A stretch of 64,000 nucleotides of DNA. It comes from Streptomonospora nanhaiensis. GTDB lineage: Bacteria > Actinomycetota > Actinomycetes > Streptosporangiales > Streptosporangiaceae. The stretch covers positions 3,906,001 to 3,970,000 of the forward strand of contig NZ_JACCFO010000001.1 of NCBI RefSeq assembly GCF_013410565.1, given 5' to 3'. Below are positions 1-10,909 of the stretch, piece by piece (positions within the stretch are counted from its first letter, which is position 1; every line of letters begins with the position of its first letter). Under the pieces are notes generated by a model that saw only the letters and a program-made list of their open reading frames with translations, was not told where the DNA came from and made no database searches. Made by a program: the position numbers and the translations under genes.

Positions 1-44
1 CCCGGGTCGGGCACATCCGCGGCGGCGGACCCGCCCGACCCGGG
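1..44 (-). terminator. Hairpin terminator after pknB
   Basis: A 12-bp perfect inverted repeat (positions 1-12 and 33-44, CCCGGGTCGGGC and its complement) lies just beyond the pknB stop. Placement fits the end of the minus-strand kinase operon. It lacks a clear U-tract, as is common in actinomycetes. Confidence 0.55.
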
Positions 45-62
45 CGGCGGCTCGACCGGCGG

Positions 63-1835
<1,773 letters not shown>

Positions 1836-1918
1836 GTCGTGAACAGTTCCTCGTCATCTCCGCGGCGCGCGGGGGTCCCGCGTCGCCTGGCGAGTGGTGG
1901 TCCGCCGCACCATCGCGG

Positions 1919-3409
1919 TCAGTTCTGGCCCGTCTCCCCTCCGCGGCCGGACTCGTCGCCTTCGTCATCGGGGACGGGAGGGTTCACGGGGGGTGTCCCC
2001 CCGTCTCCCGGCTCCTCCGTGGCCGTGTCGTCCGGCTCGGGTGGGAGGTCGGTGGAGTCGTCGTCCTCGGCCGGCGGCGAACTCGGCGGTGTCGAGGCCG
2101 GCGCGCTGGGCTCGGAGTCGTAGTCGGTGGAGCCGCCGCCGCCCCACTCGGTGCCGTCGGTGCCGGGGTCCTGCTCCACGGTCTGGCTCTCCTGCGGCGA
2201 CGGCTCCCCGTTGTCGCTCGGGGACGCCGAAGGACTGGAGCCGGGGTTGCCGGTGGTGTTGGCCTCGGGATCCTGCGATCCGAAGATCCGACCGGCCCAG
2301 ACCACGCCCAGGACCAGCACCGCGGTGGCCGCCACGGCCGCGAGGACCATGGGCAGGCTCGCCCGCCGGCTGTCCGAGGCGCCCCGGGTAACCCTATCCG
2401 ACGACCGCCCGCCGCCAGGGGTGGACGCGGACGTGCCGCGGTTTCCGCCCACGGGGGTGAACCTGCTCGGCGCGGTGGCGGCGCCGGCGACCATGGTCTG
2501 CGCGGGATCGGGCAGGTCCATGGCGGTGGTGGCGCCGCCCTGGTCGGCGCTCATGCCCAGGCGCAGCCGCTGCGCCGCGGCCGCGACCTCCCCGGCCGAG
2601 CCGGGGCGGTCGTCGGGGGCCTTCTCCAGCAGCTGCGCCACGAACCCGGCCACCGGGTCGGGCACGTGGTCGGGCAGCGGCGGGGGGTCGTCGCGGGTGT
2701 GGGCCAGGGCCAGGGCCAGGGGGGTGTCGGCCGTGAACGGCGGCTCCCCGGCCAGGCACTCGTAGGCCACCACGCCCAGCGCGTAGAGGTCGGAGGCGAA
2801 CGTGGCGGGGCGGCCGGACGCCTGCTCGGGCGAGATGTACTGCGCCGTGCCCATGACCATGCCGGTCTGGGTGAGGGTGACCGACTCGTTGCCGCGCGCG
2901 ATGCCGAAGTCGGTCAGCTTGACCGTGCCGTCCTTGGTGACCAGCAGGTTGCCCGGCTTGATGTCGCGGTGCACCACCCCGCGCGCGTGGGCGGCCGCCA
3001 GCGCGGCCGCGGACTGGCCCACGATGTCGAGGGTGACGCTGGGCTCCAGGCCGTTGTTGCGGCGCAGGATCGACGACAGCGGCTCGCCCAGCACCAGCTC
3101 CATGATCAGGTACGCGCGGCCGTCCTGCTCGCCGTAGTCGTAGACCTGCGCGATGCCGGGGTGGGACAGGCCCGCGGTGATCCGGCCCTCGGTGCGGAAC
3201 CGTTCGCGGGCCGTGGGCTCGGCCATCTGCGCCGGGTGCAGCAGCTTGACCGCGACCGGGCGGTTGAGCAGGGTGTCCTCGGCTCGCCAGACGGTACCCA
3301 TACCGCCCGAGCCGATCTGCTCCTCCAGCCGGTAGCGGCCGCTGAGCACCGTGCCCGCGAGGGAATCCGCCCCCGTGGGCTCGGGGGCGCCCGGGTCGTT
3401 GTCGCTCAC
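1919..3409 (-). CDS. pknA: Ser/Thr protein kinase PknA-like
   Basis: Second eukaryotic-type Ser/Thr kinase of the wall-growth operon, 496 residues. The N-terminal kinase domain shows the G-loop IGSGGMGTVW, the catalytic loop HRDIKPGNLL and DFGIARG. A single membrane helix (PMVLAAVAATAVLVLG) is followed by a long acidic, Ser/Pro/Thr-rich extracellular tail without PASTA repeats, the PknA layout. The start ATG overlaps the stop of pbpA by four bases, so translation is probably coupled. By family knowledge it phosphorylates division and wall-synthesis proteins together with PknB, and PstP reverses this. The second G-loop form and the lack of PASTA separate it from PknB. Confidence 0.92.
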   Translation of the reverse strand: MSDNDPGAPEPTGADSLAGTVLSGRYRLEEQIGSGGMGTVWRAEDTLLNRPVAVKLLHPAQMAEPTARERFRTEGRITAGLSHPGIAQVYDYGEQDGRAYLIMELVLGEPLSSILRRNNGLEPSVTLDIVGQSAAALAAAHARGVVHRDIKPGNLLVTKDGTVKLTDFGIARGNESVTLTQTGMVMGTAQYISPEQASGRPATFASDLYALGVVAYECLAGEPPFTADTPLALALAHTRDDPPPLPDHVPDPVAGFVAQLLEKAPDDRPGSAGEVAAAAQRLRLGMSADQGGATTAMDLPDPAQTMVAGAATAPSRFTPVGGNRGTSASTPGGGRSSDRVTRGASDSRRASLPMVLAAVAATAVLVLGVVWAGRIFGSQDPEANTTGNPGSSPSASPSDNGEPSPQESQTVEQDPGTDGTEWGGGGSTDYDSEPSAPASTPPSSPPAEDDDSTDLPPEPDDTATEEPGDGGTPPVNPPVPDDEGDESGRGGETGQN

Positions 3410-4845
3410 TCGTTGATCACAGCCTCCATGATCTCCCGCGCGATCGGCGCGGCAAGGGTGCCGCCGCTGCCGCCGCCGTGCTCGACCACGACCGCCACGG
3501 CGACCTGGGGGTCGTCGGCCGGTGCGAAGGAGATGAACCAGTTGTGCGTGGGGCCGCTCGCGGTCTCGGCGGTTCCGGTCTTGCCGGCGACGTCGATACC
3601 GGGGATCTGGGCCGTCGGCCCCGACGCCTCGTCGCCCGCGGTGACGCCGATCATCATCTCGGTGAGGTCGGCCGCCGTCCCGGGGCTGATGGCGGTGGAG
3701 TACACCTCGGGCTGGGCGGAGTCCACCTCCTCAAGGTTGGAGTTGCGCACCGACTCCACCAGGTAGGGCTTCATGACGTCGCCGTCGTTGGCCACGCCGG
3801 CGGCGACCATGGCCATCTGCAGCGGGGTGGCCTCGATGTTGGCCTGGCCGATCCCGCTCCGGCCCAGGATATTGGGATCGGTCTCCAGCGGGGACAGGGA
3901 TTCGGTGACCGGCAGCGGGATTTCCATGTCGCCCTGGTTGAACCCGAACGCCTCGGCCTGCTCCTGCATGGCCTGCCCGCCCAGCTGGATCGCCCAGTTG
4001 GCCATGGAGGTGTTGCAGGAGATCTCGATGGAGTGCGCCAGGGAGTCGGGCGCACCGTTGTTGCACGGCCCGCCCCAGGCGTTGGGCAGCGGCGCGCCGA
4101 GGTCGAGGGTCTCGGGCGCGTCGATGGTGGAGTCGGGGCTGGCGCCGTTCTCCAGGGCCGCCGCGGCGGTGACGATCTTGAAGGTCGAGCCCGGAGGGTA
4201 GCGCTGGTTGAGGCCGCGGTTGAGCAGCGGCTGCTGCTCGGCGGCCTCAAGGTCGGTCCAGTTCTCGGCGGCCTGGTCGGTCTCGGTGACGCTGGCCACG
4301 CTGTTGGGGTCGTAGGAGGGGTTGGAGTAGGAGGCCAGCACCGCGCCGGTGGCGGGGTCGAGCGCCACGGCCGCGCCGTTCTTGCCCAGCGCCTCAAGGC
4401 CCTCCATGGCGGCCTGCTGGGCGTCGGCGTTGATGGTGAGCGTGACGTCGGCGCCCTTGGGCTCCTCGCCGGTGAGCATGTCGCGGAAGTTGTTCACCGC
4501 CAGCGACTCGTGGGAGCCGTCGAGGAAGGAGTTCTCGGCGGCCTCGATGCCGGTGGCCGAGCCGGCGCGGAACGCGCCCACAACCGGGGCGTAGAGCTGG
4601 CCGTTCTCGTAGACGCGCTGGTACTGGTCGCTGTCGCCGCCGACGGGCTCGGAGTAGGCGACCTCCTGGCTGCCCACGCGGATCGAGCCGCGGTGGGTGT
4701 TGAGGCTCTCGGCGAACTGCCGGCGGTTGAACGGGTGCTCGCGGAGGTCCTCGGCGGCGAACGCCTGGATGTAGGAGACGTTCAGCAGCAGCACGCCGAA
4801 CAGCGCCAGCGCGAAGATGGAGAGGCGGCGGATGGGCTTGTTCAT
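3406..4845 (-). CDS. pbpA: Penicillin-binding protein PbpA (class B transpeptidase)
   Basis: Membrane-anchored DD-transpeptidase that cross-links peptidoglycan as partner of the SEDS glycosyltransferase encoded just upstream. The product is 479 residues: an N-terminal anchor (about 8-30), a dimerisation region, then a transpeptidase domain with catalytic STFK (S220/K223), SCN (276-278) and KTG (422-424). The ATG at 4845 is preferred because it overlaps the upstream gene's TGA (ATGA) and gives the family's usual short cytoplasmic start. A longer reading frame through the upstream gene is an artefact. It overlaps pknA by four bases at its 3' end. Confidence 0.95.
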   Translation of the reverse strand: MNKPIRRLSIFALALFGVLLLNVSYIQAFAAEDLREHPFNRRQFAESLNTHRGSIRVGSQEVAYSEPVGGDSDQYQRVYENGQLYAPVVGAFRAGSATGIEAAENSFLDGSHESLAVNNFRDMLTGEEPKGADVTLTINADAQQAAMEGLEALGKNGAAVALDPATGAVLASYSNPSYDPNSVASVTETDQAAENWTDLEAAEQQPLLNRGLNQRYPPGSTFKIVTAAAALENGASPDSTIDAPETLDLGAPLPNAWGGPCNNGAPDSLAHSIEISCNTSMANWAIQLGGQAMQEQAEAFGFNQGDMEIPLPVTESLSPLETDPNILGRSGIGQANIEATPLQMAMVAAGVANDGDVMKPYLVESVRNSNLEEVDSAQPEVYSTAISPGTAADLTEMMIGVTAGDEASGPTAQIPGIDVAGKTGTAETASGPTHNWFISFAPADDPQVAVAVVVEHGGGSGGTLAAPIAREIMEAVINE

Positions 4846-6305
4846 CGCTGGATCACCTGGGTCGCGCCCTCGTCCTGGATGGCCTGCGGAGCGGGCTTGC
4901 GTGCGTTGTTGCTCATGCGCATCAGCAGGGCGACCATGATCCAGCTCGACAGCAGGGCCGAACCGCCCTTGGCGACGAACGGGATCGTGGCACCGGTCAT
5001 GGGGATCACCCGGGTGACACCGCCGATGACGACGAAGGTCTGGAAGGCGATGAGGAAGGAGATCCCCGACGCGAACATCTTGATGAAGAGCTCCTTGGAC
5101 GCCAGCGCGATGCGCATGCCGCGCTCGACCAGCAGCGCCAGCGCCATCAGCATGACCATGATCCCGGCCAGGCCCAGCTCCTCGCCGAAGGCGGTGAAGA
5201 TGAAGTCGTTCTGGACCTCGGGGACGTAGCCGGGCTGGCCGCCGCCCAGGCCCGTGCCGGTCATGCCGCCCTCGGCCAGCGCGAACAGGCCCTGCACGAG
5301 CTGCTGGCTGTTGCCGGAGGTCACGCAGAAGGACTCGGGGTTGGCCAAGGCCTCGTCGGTGCAGAACACGTCGGGGCGGAAGGCGTCGAGCCAGGTGACC
5401 ATGCGGACGCGGAAGTGCGGCACGAACGGGTAGATGGCCGCGCACGCGCCGAAGAACGCGGTGAGCCCGATGACGATCCAGGAGCCGCGCTGGGTGGCCA
5501 CGTAGATCATGGCCAGGAAGGTGCCGAACAGCATCAGCGAGGTGCCGAGGTCGTTCATCAGGATGACCAGCACGATGATGCAGAAGCCCCACATGACCGC
5601 CATGGGCGCGGTGTCGCGCATGCGCGGCAGGTCGAGCACCTTGACGGGGCCGATCTTGATCTGCCGGCTGGCCAGTGCGAGCACGTCGCGCTTGGTGACC
5701 ATGTAGCCCGACAGGAAGACCACCAGGGCGATCTTGGCGAACTCCGAGGGCTGCAGCGAGGTGAACCCGAAGTTCACCCACTGCCGGGCGCCGTTGATCT
5801 CGCTGCCCAGCGGGGTCAGCGGCAGCAGCAGCAGGAACACCGCGCCCACCGCCATGATGTAGGGGTAGCGCTGGAGGGTGCGGGGCTCCTTGAGGAAGTA
5901 GATGATCCCCGCGAACACCACCATGCTGGCGGCGGTCAGGATGAGCTGGTCCATGGCGCTGGCGCGCGAGGTGTCGCCGGTGGCCTCGCCCAGCCGCCAC
6001 AGCATGGCGATGCCCAGGCCGTTGAGCAGGGTGGCCAGGGGCAGCAGCAGGGGGTCCGACCAGGGCGCGAAGAACCGGATGAAGAAGTGCGCCAGGATCG
6101 CCAGGCCGCCGAACAGCCCGCCGTAGAGGAACAGGCTGGGCGGCATCTCGTTGTTGCGGGTGAGGCCGGCCTCGATCATGGCGTAGAGCGTCAGCGCGAT
6201 CGCGAACAGCGTCATGACGAGTTCGGCGTTGCGCCGCTTGACCGGCGGAAGCGCCGTGGGGGCCTCGGCCGCCGGCGGGCGCTTGGTCGGGGTCGAGAGC
6301 GTCAC
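4842..6305 (-). CDS. rodA: SEDS family peptidoglycan glycosyltransferase RodA/FtsW
   Basis: Polytopic membrane glycosyltransferase that polymerises lipid II into glycan strands. The 487-residue product has about ten hydrophobic segments and typical SEDS signatures such as GARQWVNFGFTSLQPSEFAK and the later AFGEELGLAG block. It starts with GTG and is separated by one base from the pstP stop. Its neighbour PbpA is the cognate transpeptidase. It is called RodA from its place beside pbpA in the pkn cluster; FtsW belongs to the same family, so the exact subtype rests on synteny. Confidence 0.93.
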   Translation of the reverse strand: MTLSTPTKRPPAAEAPTALPPVKRRNAELVMTLFAIALTLYAMIEAGLTRNNEMPPSLFLYGGLFGGLAILAHFFIRFFAPWSDPLLLPLATLLNGLGIAMLWRLGEATGDTSRASAMDQLILTAASMVVFAGIIYFLKEPRTLQRYPYIMAVGAVFLLLLPLTPLGSEINGARQWVNFGFTSLQPSEFAKIALVVFLSGYMVTKRDVLALASRQIKIGPVKVLDLPRMRDTAPMAVMWGFCIIVLVILMNDLGTSLMLFGTFLAMIYVATQRGSWIVIGLTAFFGACAAIYPFVPHFRVRMVTWLDAFRPDVFCTDEALANPESFCVTSGNSQQLVQGLFALAEGGMTGTGLGGGQPGYVPEVQNDFIFTAFGEELGLAGIMVMLMALALLVERGMRIALASKELFIKMFASGISFLIAFQTFVVIGGVTRVIPMTGATIPFVAKGGSALLSSWIMVALLMRMSNNARKPAPQAIQDEGATQVIQR

Positions 6306-6306
6306 G

Positions 6307-7716
6307 TCAATCCCCTCCCAGCGGGATCTGGACGGCGTGTCCGACGGCGGCGCCGGGAGACGGGGTGGCCTCGCCGCCCTGCCCGCCCGGTCCGTCCTGG
6401 CCGTTGCCCTGGTCCTGCTGCCGGCCGCCGGCGGGCCGGCCCTCCAGGCCGCAGGAGTCGGGGTCGGCCGAGCAGGAGTCGGCGGTCTCGCGCAGTTCGG
6501 CGATGCGGCCGTCGGCTTCGTCGCGGCTGTCGAGGGGGATGGTGGAGTTGACGGCGTTGCGCTCGGTCTCGGGCAGGCCGTCGATGGGGATCTGGGTGTC
6601 CTCGATCTGCTCGGCGAGGTCGTAGCCGGCGACGTCGGTGCTCAGGCCCTGGTAGAGGGCCACGGTGTCGCCGTTCTCGGAGGGGCCGAGGAAGTACTGG
6701 CTGCTGAGGTAGCGCGTGCCGAAGTAGTAGCCCGCGCCGGCGATGATCGCGACGAGCACCACGAAGGCGATGATCATGGGCCACCAGCTGCGGGTGCGGC
6801 GCTCGGGCTCGTCGGGCTCCTCGGGCGGCGGCTCGAAGGCGGGGACCCGCGCCATCTCGGCGGTGTCGCCGGCGCCGCGGTTGAGGCCCTGGGCGCGCCC
6901 GGCGGGGGTGTCGGGGGTCATGACGGGTTCGCGGCGCTGGTCGGCCGCGCCCACCACGGCGGGCTCCTGGGTGGGGCCGCCGGGGTCGGTGGCGGTGTCG
7001 ATGACGTCGGCCACCACGGCGGTGATGTTGTCGGGGCCGCCGCCGCGATTGGCGAGGTCGATCAGGCGGCGGGCGGCGGCGTCGGGATTGCGCTCGGTGG
7101 CCAGGGTCTCGCGGATGGTCTCGGGGCTGACCACGCCGGAGAGGCCGTCGGAGCAGAGCAGGTAGCGGTCGCCGACGCGGGCCTCGCTGATGGAGATGTC
7201 GGGGTCCACCTGGCTGCGGCCGTCGAGCGCGCGCAGCAGCAGGGACCGCTGGGGGTGGGTGGCGACCTCCTCCTCGGTGATCTTGCCTTCGTCCACCAGG
7301 GTCTGCACGAGGGTGTGGTCGTGGGTGATCTGCCCGAACTCGTCGCCCCGCAGCAGGTAGGCGCGGGAGTCGCCGACGTGGATCATGGCGACGCGCGCAC
7401 CCGACCACAGCATGGCGGTTAGGGTGGTGCCCATGTTCTCCAGCCGGGGCTCCTCCTTGACCCGCTGGGCGAGCAGGTTGTTGGCGTGCTCGACCGCCTG
7501 CTGGAGGGAGCCCACCATGGCCTCGGTCGTGGGGACGTCCTCGTCCAGGGTCATCAGCGTCGAGATCGCGATGGCGCTCGCGATCTCACCGCCCGCATGT
7601 CCGCCCATTCCGTCGGCGACCGCGAGGAGGTACGGGCCGGCGTAGGCGGAGTCTTCGTTGCCTTCGCGGAGGCATCCTACGTCGGAGTACGCCGCGTATC
7701 GGAGAGCGATTGTCAT
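6307..7716 (-). CDS. pstP: PP2C-family protein phosphatase PstP
   Basis: Metal-dependent Ser/Thr phosphatase that reverses phosphorylation by PknA and PknB. The 469-residue product begins with the PP2C core (about 1-240) with metal-binding GNEDS, ADGMGGHAGGE and GGPDNITAVV motifs. A Pro/Glu-rich linker, one membrane helix (about 313-336, WWPMIIAFVVLVAIIAGAG) and an extracellular domain ending in a Gly/Gln-rich tail follow. Start ATG overlaps the fhaB stop by four bases. Gene order matches the conserved actinobacterial cluster. Confidence 0.95.
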   Translation of the reverse strand: MTIALRYAAYSDVGCLREGNEDSAYAGPYLLAVADGMGGHAGGEIASAIAISTLMTLDEDVPTTEAMVGSLQQAVEHANNLLAQRVKEEPRLENMGTTLTAMLWSGARVAMIHVGDSRAYLLRGDEFGQITHDHTLVQTLVDEGKITEEEVATHPQRSLLLRALDGRSQVDPDISISEARVGDRYLLCSDGLSGVVSPETIRETLATERNPDAAARRLIDLANRGGGPDNITAVVADVIDTATDPGGPTQEPAVVGAADQRREPVMTPDTPAGRAQGLNRGAGDTAEMARVPAFEPPPEEPDEPERRTRSWWPMIIAFVVLVAIIAGAGYYFGTRYLSSQYFLGPSENGDTVALYQGLSTDVAGYDLAEQIEDTQIPIDGLPETERNAVNSTIPLDSRDEADGRIAELRETADSCSADPDSCGLEGRPAGGRQQDQGNGQDGPGGQGGEATPSPGAAVGHAVQIPLGGD

Positions 7717-8216
7717 TTGCGCAGTTCCAGGACGGTTTTGCCGATGCGGATTGGTTGTCCGACCGAGATTGGCTGGGGGTGGGTCAGCCGCTGCTGGCCC
7801 AGGTAGGTGCCGTTCGTCGAACCGAGGTCCTCAACGATCCAGCGGCCGTTGTCGGAGAAGATCCGGGCGTGCCGACCCGAGGCGTAGTCGTCGTTGATGA
7901 CGAGCGTGGCGTCGTTGGCCCGGCCGATGATGATCGGCTGCTGGGGGGAGAGGTTGAGCGAGGTGCCGGCGAGCGGACCCTTGGTGACCACGAGGGAGCG
8001 CGGTTCGTTGCGGCGGCCCTTGGGGGCGCGCGGGGAGCGTGCGGGGCGCGGGGCACGGGTATCGGCGGGGGCGCGCCGTTCGGAGCGCTTGCGCTTGGAC
8101 TTGCTCTTTGCGGGGCCGAGGAGGTCGGTTCGGATGACTCCGACCGCGAAGATCACGAACAGCCACAGCACGCAGAGGAACGTGATCCTGATCAGCATGA
8201 GGGTCAAGTCGGACAT
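7713..8216 (-). CDS. fhaB: FHA-domain protein FhaB (FipA-like)
   Basis: Phosphothreonine-reading adaptor that links kinase signalling to division and wall synthesis. The 167-residue product has an N-terminal membrane segment (LMLIRITFLCVLWLFVIFAV), a basic Arg/Lys linker and a C-terminal FHA domain. The FHA motifs are GRAND, SGRHARI and LGSTNGTYL. The ATG at 8216 is chosen because the predicted membrane helix then begins at residue 4, as in homologues; the upstream in-frame codons add 20 hydrophilic residues of no family resemblance. It overlaps pstP by four bases. The 259 bases before fhaA hold no clear gene. Confidence 0.92.
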   Translation of the reverse strand: MSDLTLMLIRITFLCVLWLFVIFAVGVIRTDLLGPAKSKSKRKRSERRAPADTRAPRPARSPRAPKGRRNEPRSLVVTKGPLAGTSLNLSPQQPIIIGRANDATLVINDDYASGRHARIFSDNGRWIVEDLGSTNGTYLGQQRLTHPQPISVGQPIRIGKTVLELRK

Positions 8217-8475
8217 TGAACTGCTCTTCAGCCCCTGTCGTGCTCCGGCGAGGTGGCGGTCGTCGTCAGCCGCCACCGCGTCTACTGGCGTCGAACCCTA
8301 GGAGATCGTGGCGGAAAAGCCCAACGATCTCAATGGAGGGATTCATCGGGATCGATCGCCCTGTTCAGGCCGCCGGGGCCGTGGGCTCCGGCCGACGCGT
8401 GGACGGGTGGTGGGAATCGCTTCCTTGTGTGACGCCACGGGAGCGGGTTTGGTTGCGGATGGGTTGGCGGGGCGG

Positions 8476-9237
8476 TCAGTCCCGACGGAAGGTCATCGTG
8501 GTGCGGCCCAGGCTGATCCGGCTGCCGTCGACCAGGCGGGCGCGTTTGACCTGCTGGCCGTTGACGAACGTGCCGTTGGTGGAGCCGAGGTCGACGAGGA
8601 CTGCTTCGTCGTCCTCGACGCGGATCTCGGCGTGGTGGCGCGAGACGCCGTTGTCGACGAGGCGCAGGTGGCAGTCGGTACCCCGGCCCAGCAGGGTGAC
8701 CTGGGTGTTGAGGACGAAGGACTGCTGCATGCCCTGGCTGGCGGGCGAGCCCTCGGCCGTGGCGCCGCCGGGGGAGATCAGCAGCCGGGGGTGGCCCTGG
8801 GCGTCGGCCGGGTTGCGCGGCTGGTCGGCGACCGAGGTGCGGATCTCGCCGCTCTCGACCGTGGACCCGCGGATCACGCCGGAGCGGATCCGGAACCGGC
8901 CCATCTGGAGATCGGCTTCGGACTTGAAGTGCACGCGCACCGGACCCACGAAGGAGTAGCCCTGCTCCGTGGCGTAGTCGCGCGCCAGTTTGGCGAGTTC
9001 CTGGCCGATGGTGTCGGCCAGGGCGTCCATGTGCTCGGCGTCCTCGGCGGAAAGCTCCACCACGAAGTCGTTGGGCACCAGGGTCCGGCCCTGGGCGACG
9101 ATTGCGGCGCGCTCGTCCATTTCACGCTGGACGGCGCTGGCGATCTCGACGGGTTCGAGCTTGGACTTGAAAGCACGGGCGAAGGTGCCTTCGATCATGC
9201 CTCCAAGCCTGCGCTCGAAGCGTTGGAGCACTCCCAC
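8476..9237 (-). CDS. fhaA: FhaA: DUF3662 plus FHA-domain protein
   Basis: First gene of the pkn operon. The 253-residue product has an N-terminal DUF3662 domain (FERRLGGMIEGTFARAFKS, about 1-125) and a C-terminal FHA domain with GRGTDCHLRL, SRHHAEI and LGSTNGTFVNG. By family knowledge it binds phosphorylated MviN and other kinase targets to restrain peptidoglycan synthesis. A GGGAGG ribosome-binding site precedes the GTG start by about seven bases. The roughly 300-bp stretch between this start and the tRNA-Leu must contain the operon promoter; no single -10/-35 pair stands out. Confidence 0.93.
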   Translation of the reverse strand: MGVLQRFERRLGGMIEGTFARAFKSKLEPVEIASAVQREMDERAAIVAQGRTLVPNDFVVELSAEDAEHMDALADTIGQELAKLARDYATEQGYSFVGPVRVHFKSEADLQMGRFRIRSGVIRGSTVESGEIRTSVADQPRNPADAQGHPRLLISPGGATAEGSPASQGMQQSFVLNTQVTLLGRGTDCHLRLVDNGVSRHHAEIRVEDDEAVLVDLGSTNGTFVNGQQVKRARLVDGSRISLGRTTMTFRRD

Positions 9238-9536
9238 GAGGTACCTCCCTTACTCCACTCCGCATGTACTGACGATCGTAACCGGGTTGCCGTGCCCTTG
9301 GACTCACGCGCGCCCCTCCCTGTGGATATCGGGGCGAACGGGTCGGTCCGGGGAGCGCGGAGCGGAGCGCCGCGGCGGGCGGAAAAGCGTGCACGACCTA
9401 TGCCGGGACCGTGCTAGCCTGGTGTCTGTCGCCAGGCGATGACGCCGGATCCCCGGACCGGCGGTCGGCGCAGCCACCAGGTGTGAGATCGCGTTTGAAC
9501 ACACTGTCGGCATGTGCCAGCATATGCAAGTCACTC

Positions 9537-9619
9537 GGGCGGGTGGCGGAACGGTAGACGCGCACGGTTCAGGTCCGTGTGTCCGAAAGGATGTGAGGGT
9601 TCAAATCCCTCCTCGCCCA
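9537..9619 (+). tRNA. tRNA-Leu (CAG)
   Basis: An 83-base class II tRNA. The seven-base acceptor stem GGGCGGG/CTCGCCC closes it, the anticodon loop TTCAGGT carries CAG, there is a variable arm, and the T-arm is GAGGG-TTCAAAT-CCCTC. The discriminator base is A at 9619. CCA is not encoded. Confidence 0.95.
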
Positions 9620-9658
9620 CTGGAGACCGGTTCTTTCACCGGATTCTCCCGGAGCCAT

Positions 9659-9703
9659 CGATGAGCCCCGCCGCTGCACGCGGCGGGGCTCATCGCGTTT
9701 CTC
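9659..9703 (+). terminator. Terminator after tRNA-Leu
   Basis: A 15-bp perfect stem (9659-9673 with 9681-9695, core GAGCCCCGCCG) has a seven-base loop and is followed by a T-rich stretch (CGTTTCTC). It is the strongest intrinsic terminator in the window and directly follows the tRNA. Confidence 0.85.
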
Positions 9704-9849
9704 CGTTTCCCCGTTGTTCGCTGCGTACTGGCGGCCCCGCCCTTCGGTGTTCCTCCGCGGTTCTCCGCTGGTTTCCCCGATGTCTTCGGTGCCGGCCGCG
9801 CGTGCCGATATGCCGACATGCCGGTACGCGGGTGCGGCGGCGCCCGCGA

Positions 9850-10341
9850 CTAGGGGGCAAGGACCGCGCCCATGGTGTCGTAGCGGTCGATCTCGCAGCC
9901 GCCGGAGCGGGTGAACTCGGTGTCGACCTCGGTGCCCTCGACGTGCCCCTCGACCCGCGCCACCTGCGGGCCGCCGTAGATGAAGGTGCACGGCTGGTTG
10001 TCGGGGACCTCGGCGAAGGCGTCGGCGCCCCCGGCGTCGGCCAGGTCGGCGCAGGCGGCCTCGGGGTCGGGGTGGTCGCCGCCCGCCGGGGAGCAGGTGA
10101 GCGTCCAGTGCGCGGGGTCGGGCGGCGCCGACGAGGCGGCCCCGCTCTGCGCCGCGTCCGGCTGGGCGGATTCGTCGGCGGTGATGTGGATGGTCAGTTC
10201 GGTGTCGGGCGTGTGGGCGCCCGGCGACCCGCCGGAGCCCTCGGCACCGGGGCCGGGCTCCGTGCGGACCTCGTCGGCGCCGCATCCGGCGGTGAGCAGA
10301 ACGGCGGCCGCCAGCGCGGTCGCCGGGATGAGCGTGCGCAT
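9850..10341 (-). CDS. Subtilisin-inhibitor-like lipoprotein
   Basis: Exported lipoprotein, 163 residues. The signal peptide MRTLIPATALAAAVLL ends in a lipobox LTAGC, so the protein should be anchored to the outer face of the membrane. The mature part carries the pattern of the SSI (Streptomyces subtilisin inhibitor) family: LTCSPAGGDHPDPEAACADL, a middle Cys in CTFIYGGP and a late Cys in GGCEIDRYD. That gives four Cys for two disulfides. Free SSI proteins are secreted serine-protease inhibitors; a lipid anchor suggests a cell-bound inhibitor. The reactive-site loop differs from classical SSIs, so actual inhibition is inferred. It stands alone, convergent with the tRNA terminator. Confidence 0.8.
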   Translation of the reverse strand: MRTLIPATALAAAVLLTAGCGADEVRTEPGPGAEGSGGSPGAHTPDTELTIHITADESAQPDAAQSGAASSAPPDPAHWTLTCSPAGGDHPDPEAACADLADAGGADAFAEVPDNQPCTFIYGGPQVARVEGHVEGTEVDTEFTRSGGCEIDRYDTMGAVLAP

Positions 10342-10470
10342 ACCCTGTTCGACGTGGCGCGGCCCCGACCGGTTCCCTCCGTGTCGCCGCGGCCACGCAA
10401 GGTCGCCGAAGGCCGGCGGCGCGGGGGCACCCCCGCCCCGGCCGGCCCGCCAGGTCTAAGGAGAGCCCGC

Positions 10471-10803
10471 GTGTTCGCTGAGAGTGTGCCTGTCGTCGAG
10501 GTCAGCACCGTGCCGCCGGACGGGTTCGTGCTCGACGTCCGCGAGGACGACGAATGGCGCGCCGGGCACGCGCCCGACGCCCTGCACATCCCGCTGCACC
10601 AGCTCCCCGAGCGGGCCGCCGAGGTGCCCCGGGACCGCCAGATCTACGTGGTGTGCCGGATCGGCGGGCGCTCCGCCCAGGCCGTCCAGGCGCTCAACGA
10701 CGCCGGGTGGCAGGCGGCCAACGTCGCAGGCGGCATGCAGGCGTGGGCGCTGGCCGGGCGCGGCATGGTCAGCGAGACCGGCGCCGATCCGAAGGTCGTC
10801 TGA
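10471..10803 (+). CDS. Rhodanese-domain protein
   Basis: Single-domain rhodanese of 110 residues, probably a cytoplasmic sulfur-transfer protein of the GlpE/PspE kind. The fold is recognised from FVLDVREDDEWRAGHAPDALH, and the active-site loop VVCRIGGRSAQA has its catalytic Cys within it. NVAGGMQAWALAGR forms the C-terminal helix. The GTG at 10471 is chosen because an AAGGAGA site lies seven bases upstream; longer in-frame extension would run through non-coding DNA. The substrate is unknown. Confidence 0.88.
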   Translation: MFAESVPVVEVSTVPPDGFVLDVREDDEWRAGHAPDALHIPLHQLPERAAEVPRDRQIYVVCRIGGRSAQAVQALNDAGWQAANVAGGMQAWALAGRGMVSETGADPKVV

Positions 10804-10909
10804 GCCCGCCACCTGCCGCTGAGCCGGCCGCCGCCGCGGCCCCCGTCCGAATGGCGGGTTTTGGCCAAACCCGGGCCGCGGTCCGGCTCGCGGGTGGCAC
10901 TATGTCGAG

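Noticed and set aside
3406-6000. 864-codon minus-strand reading frame spanning pbpA and part of rodA
   Set aside because: Only its last 479 codons encode PBP; the front part is an out-of-frame reading of rodA. The ATG at 4845 is the real start.
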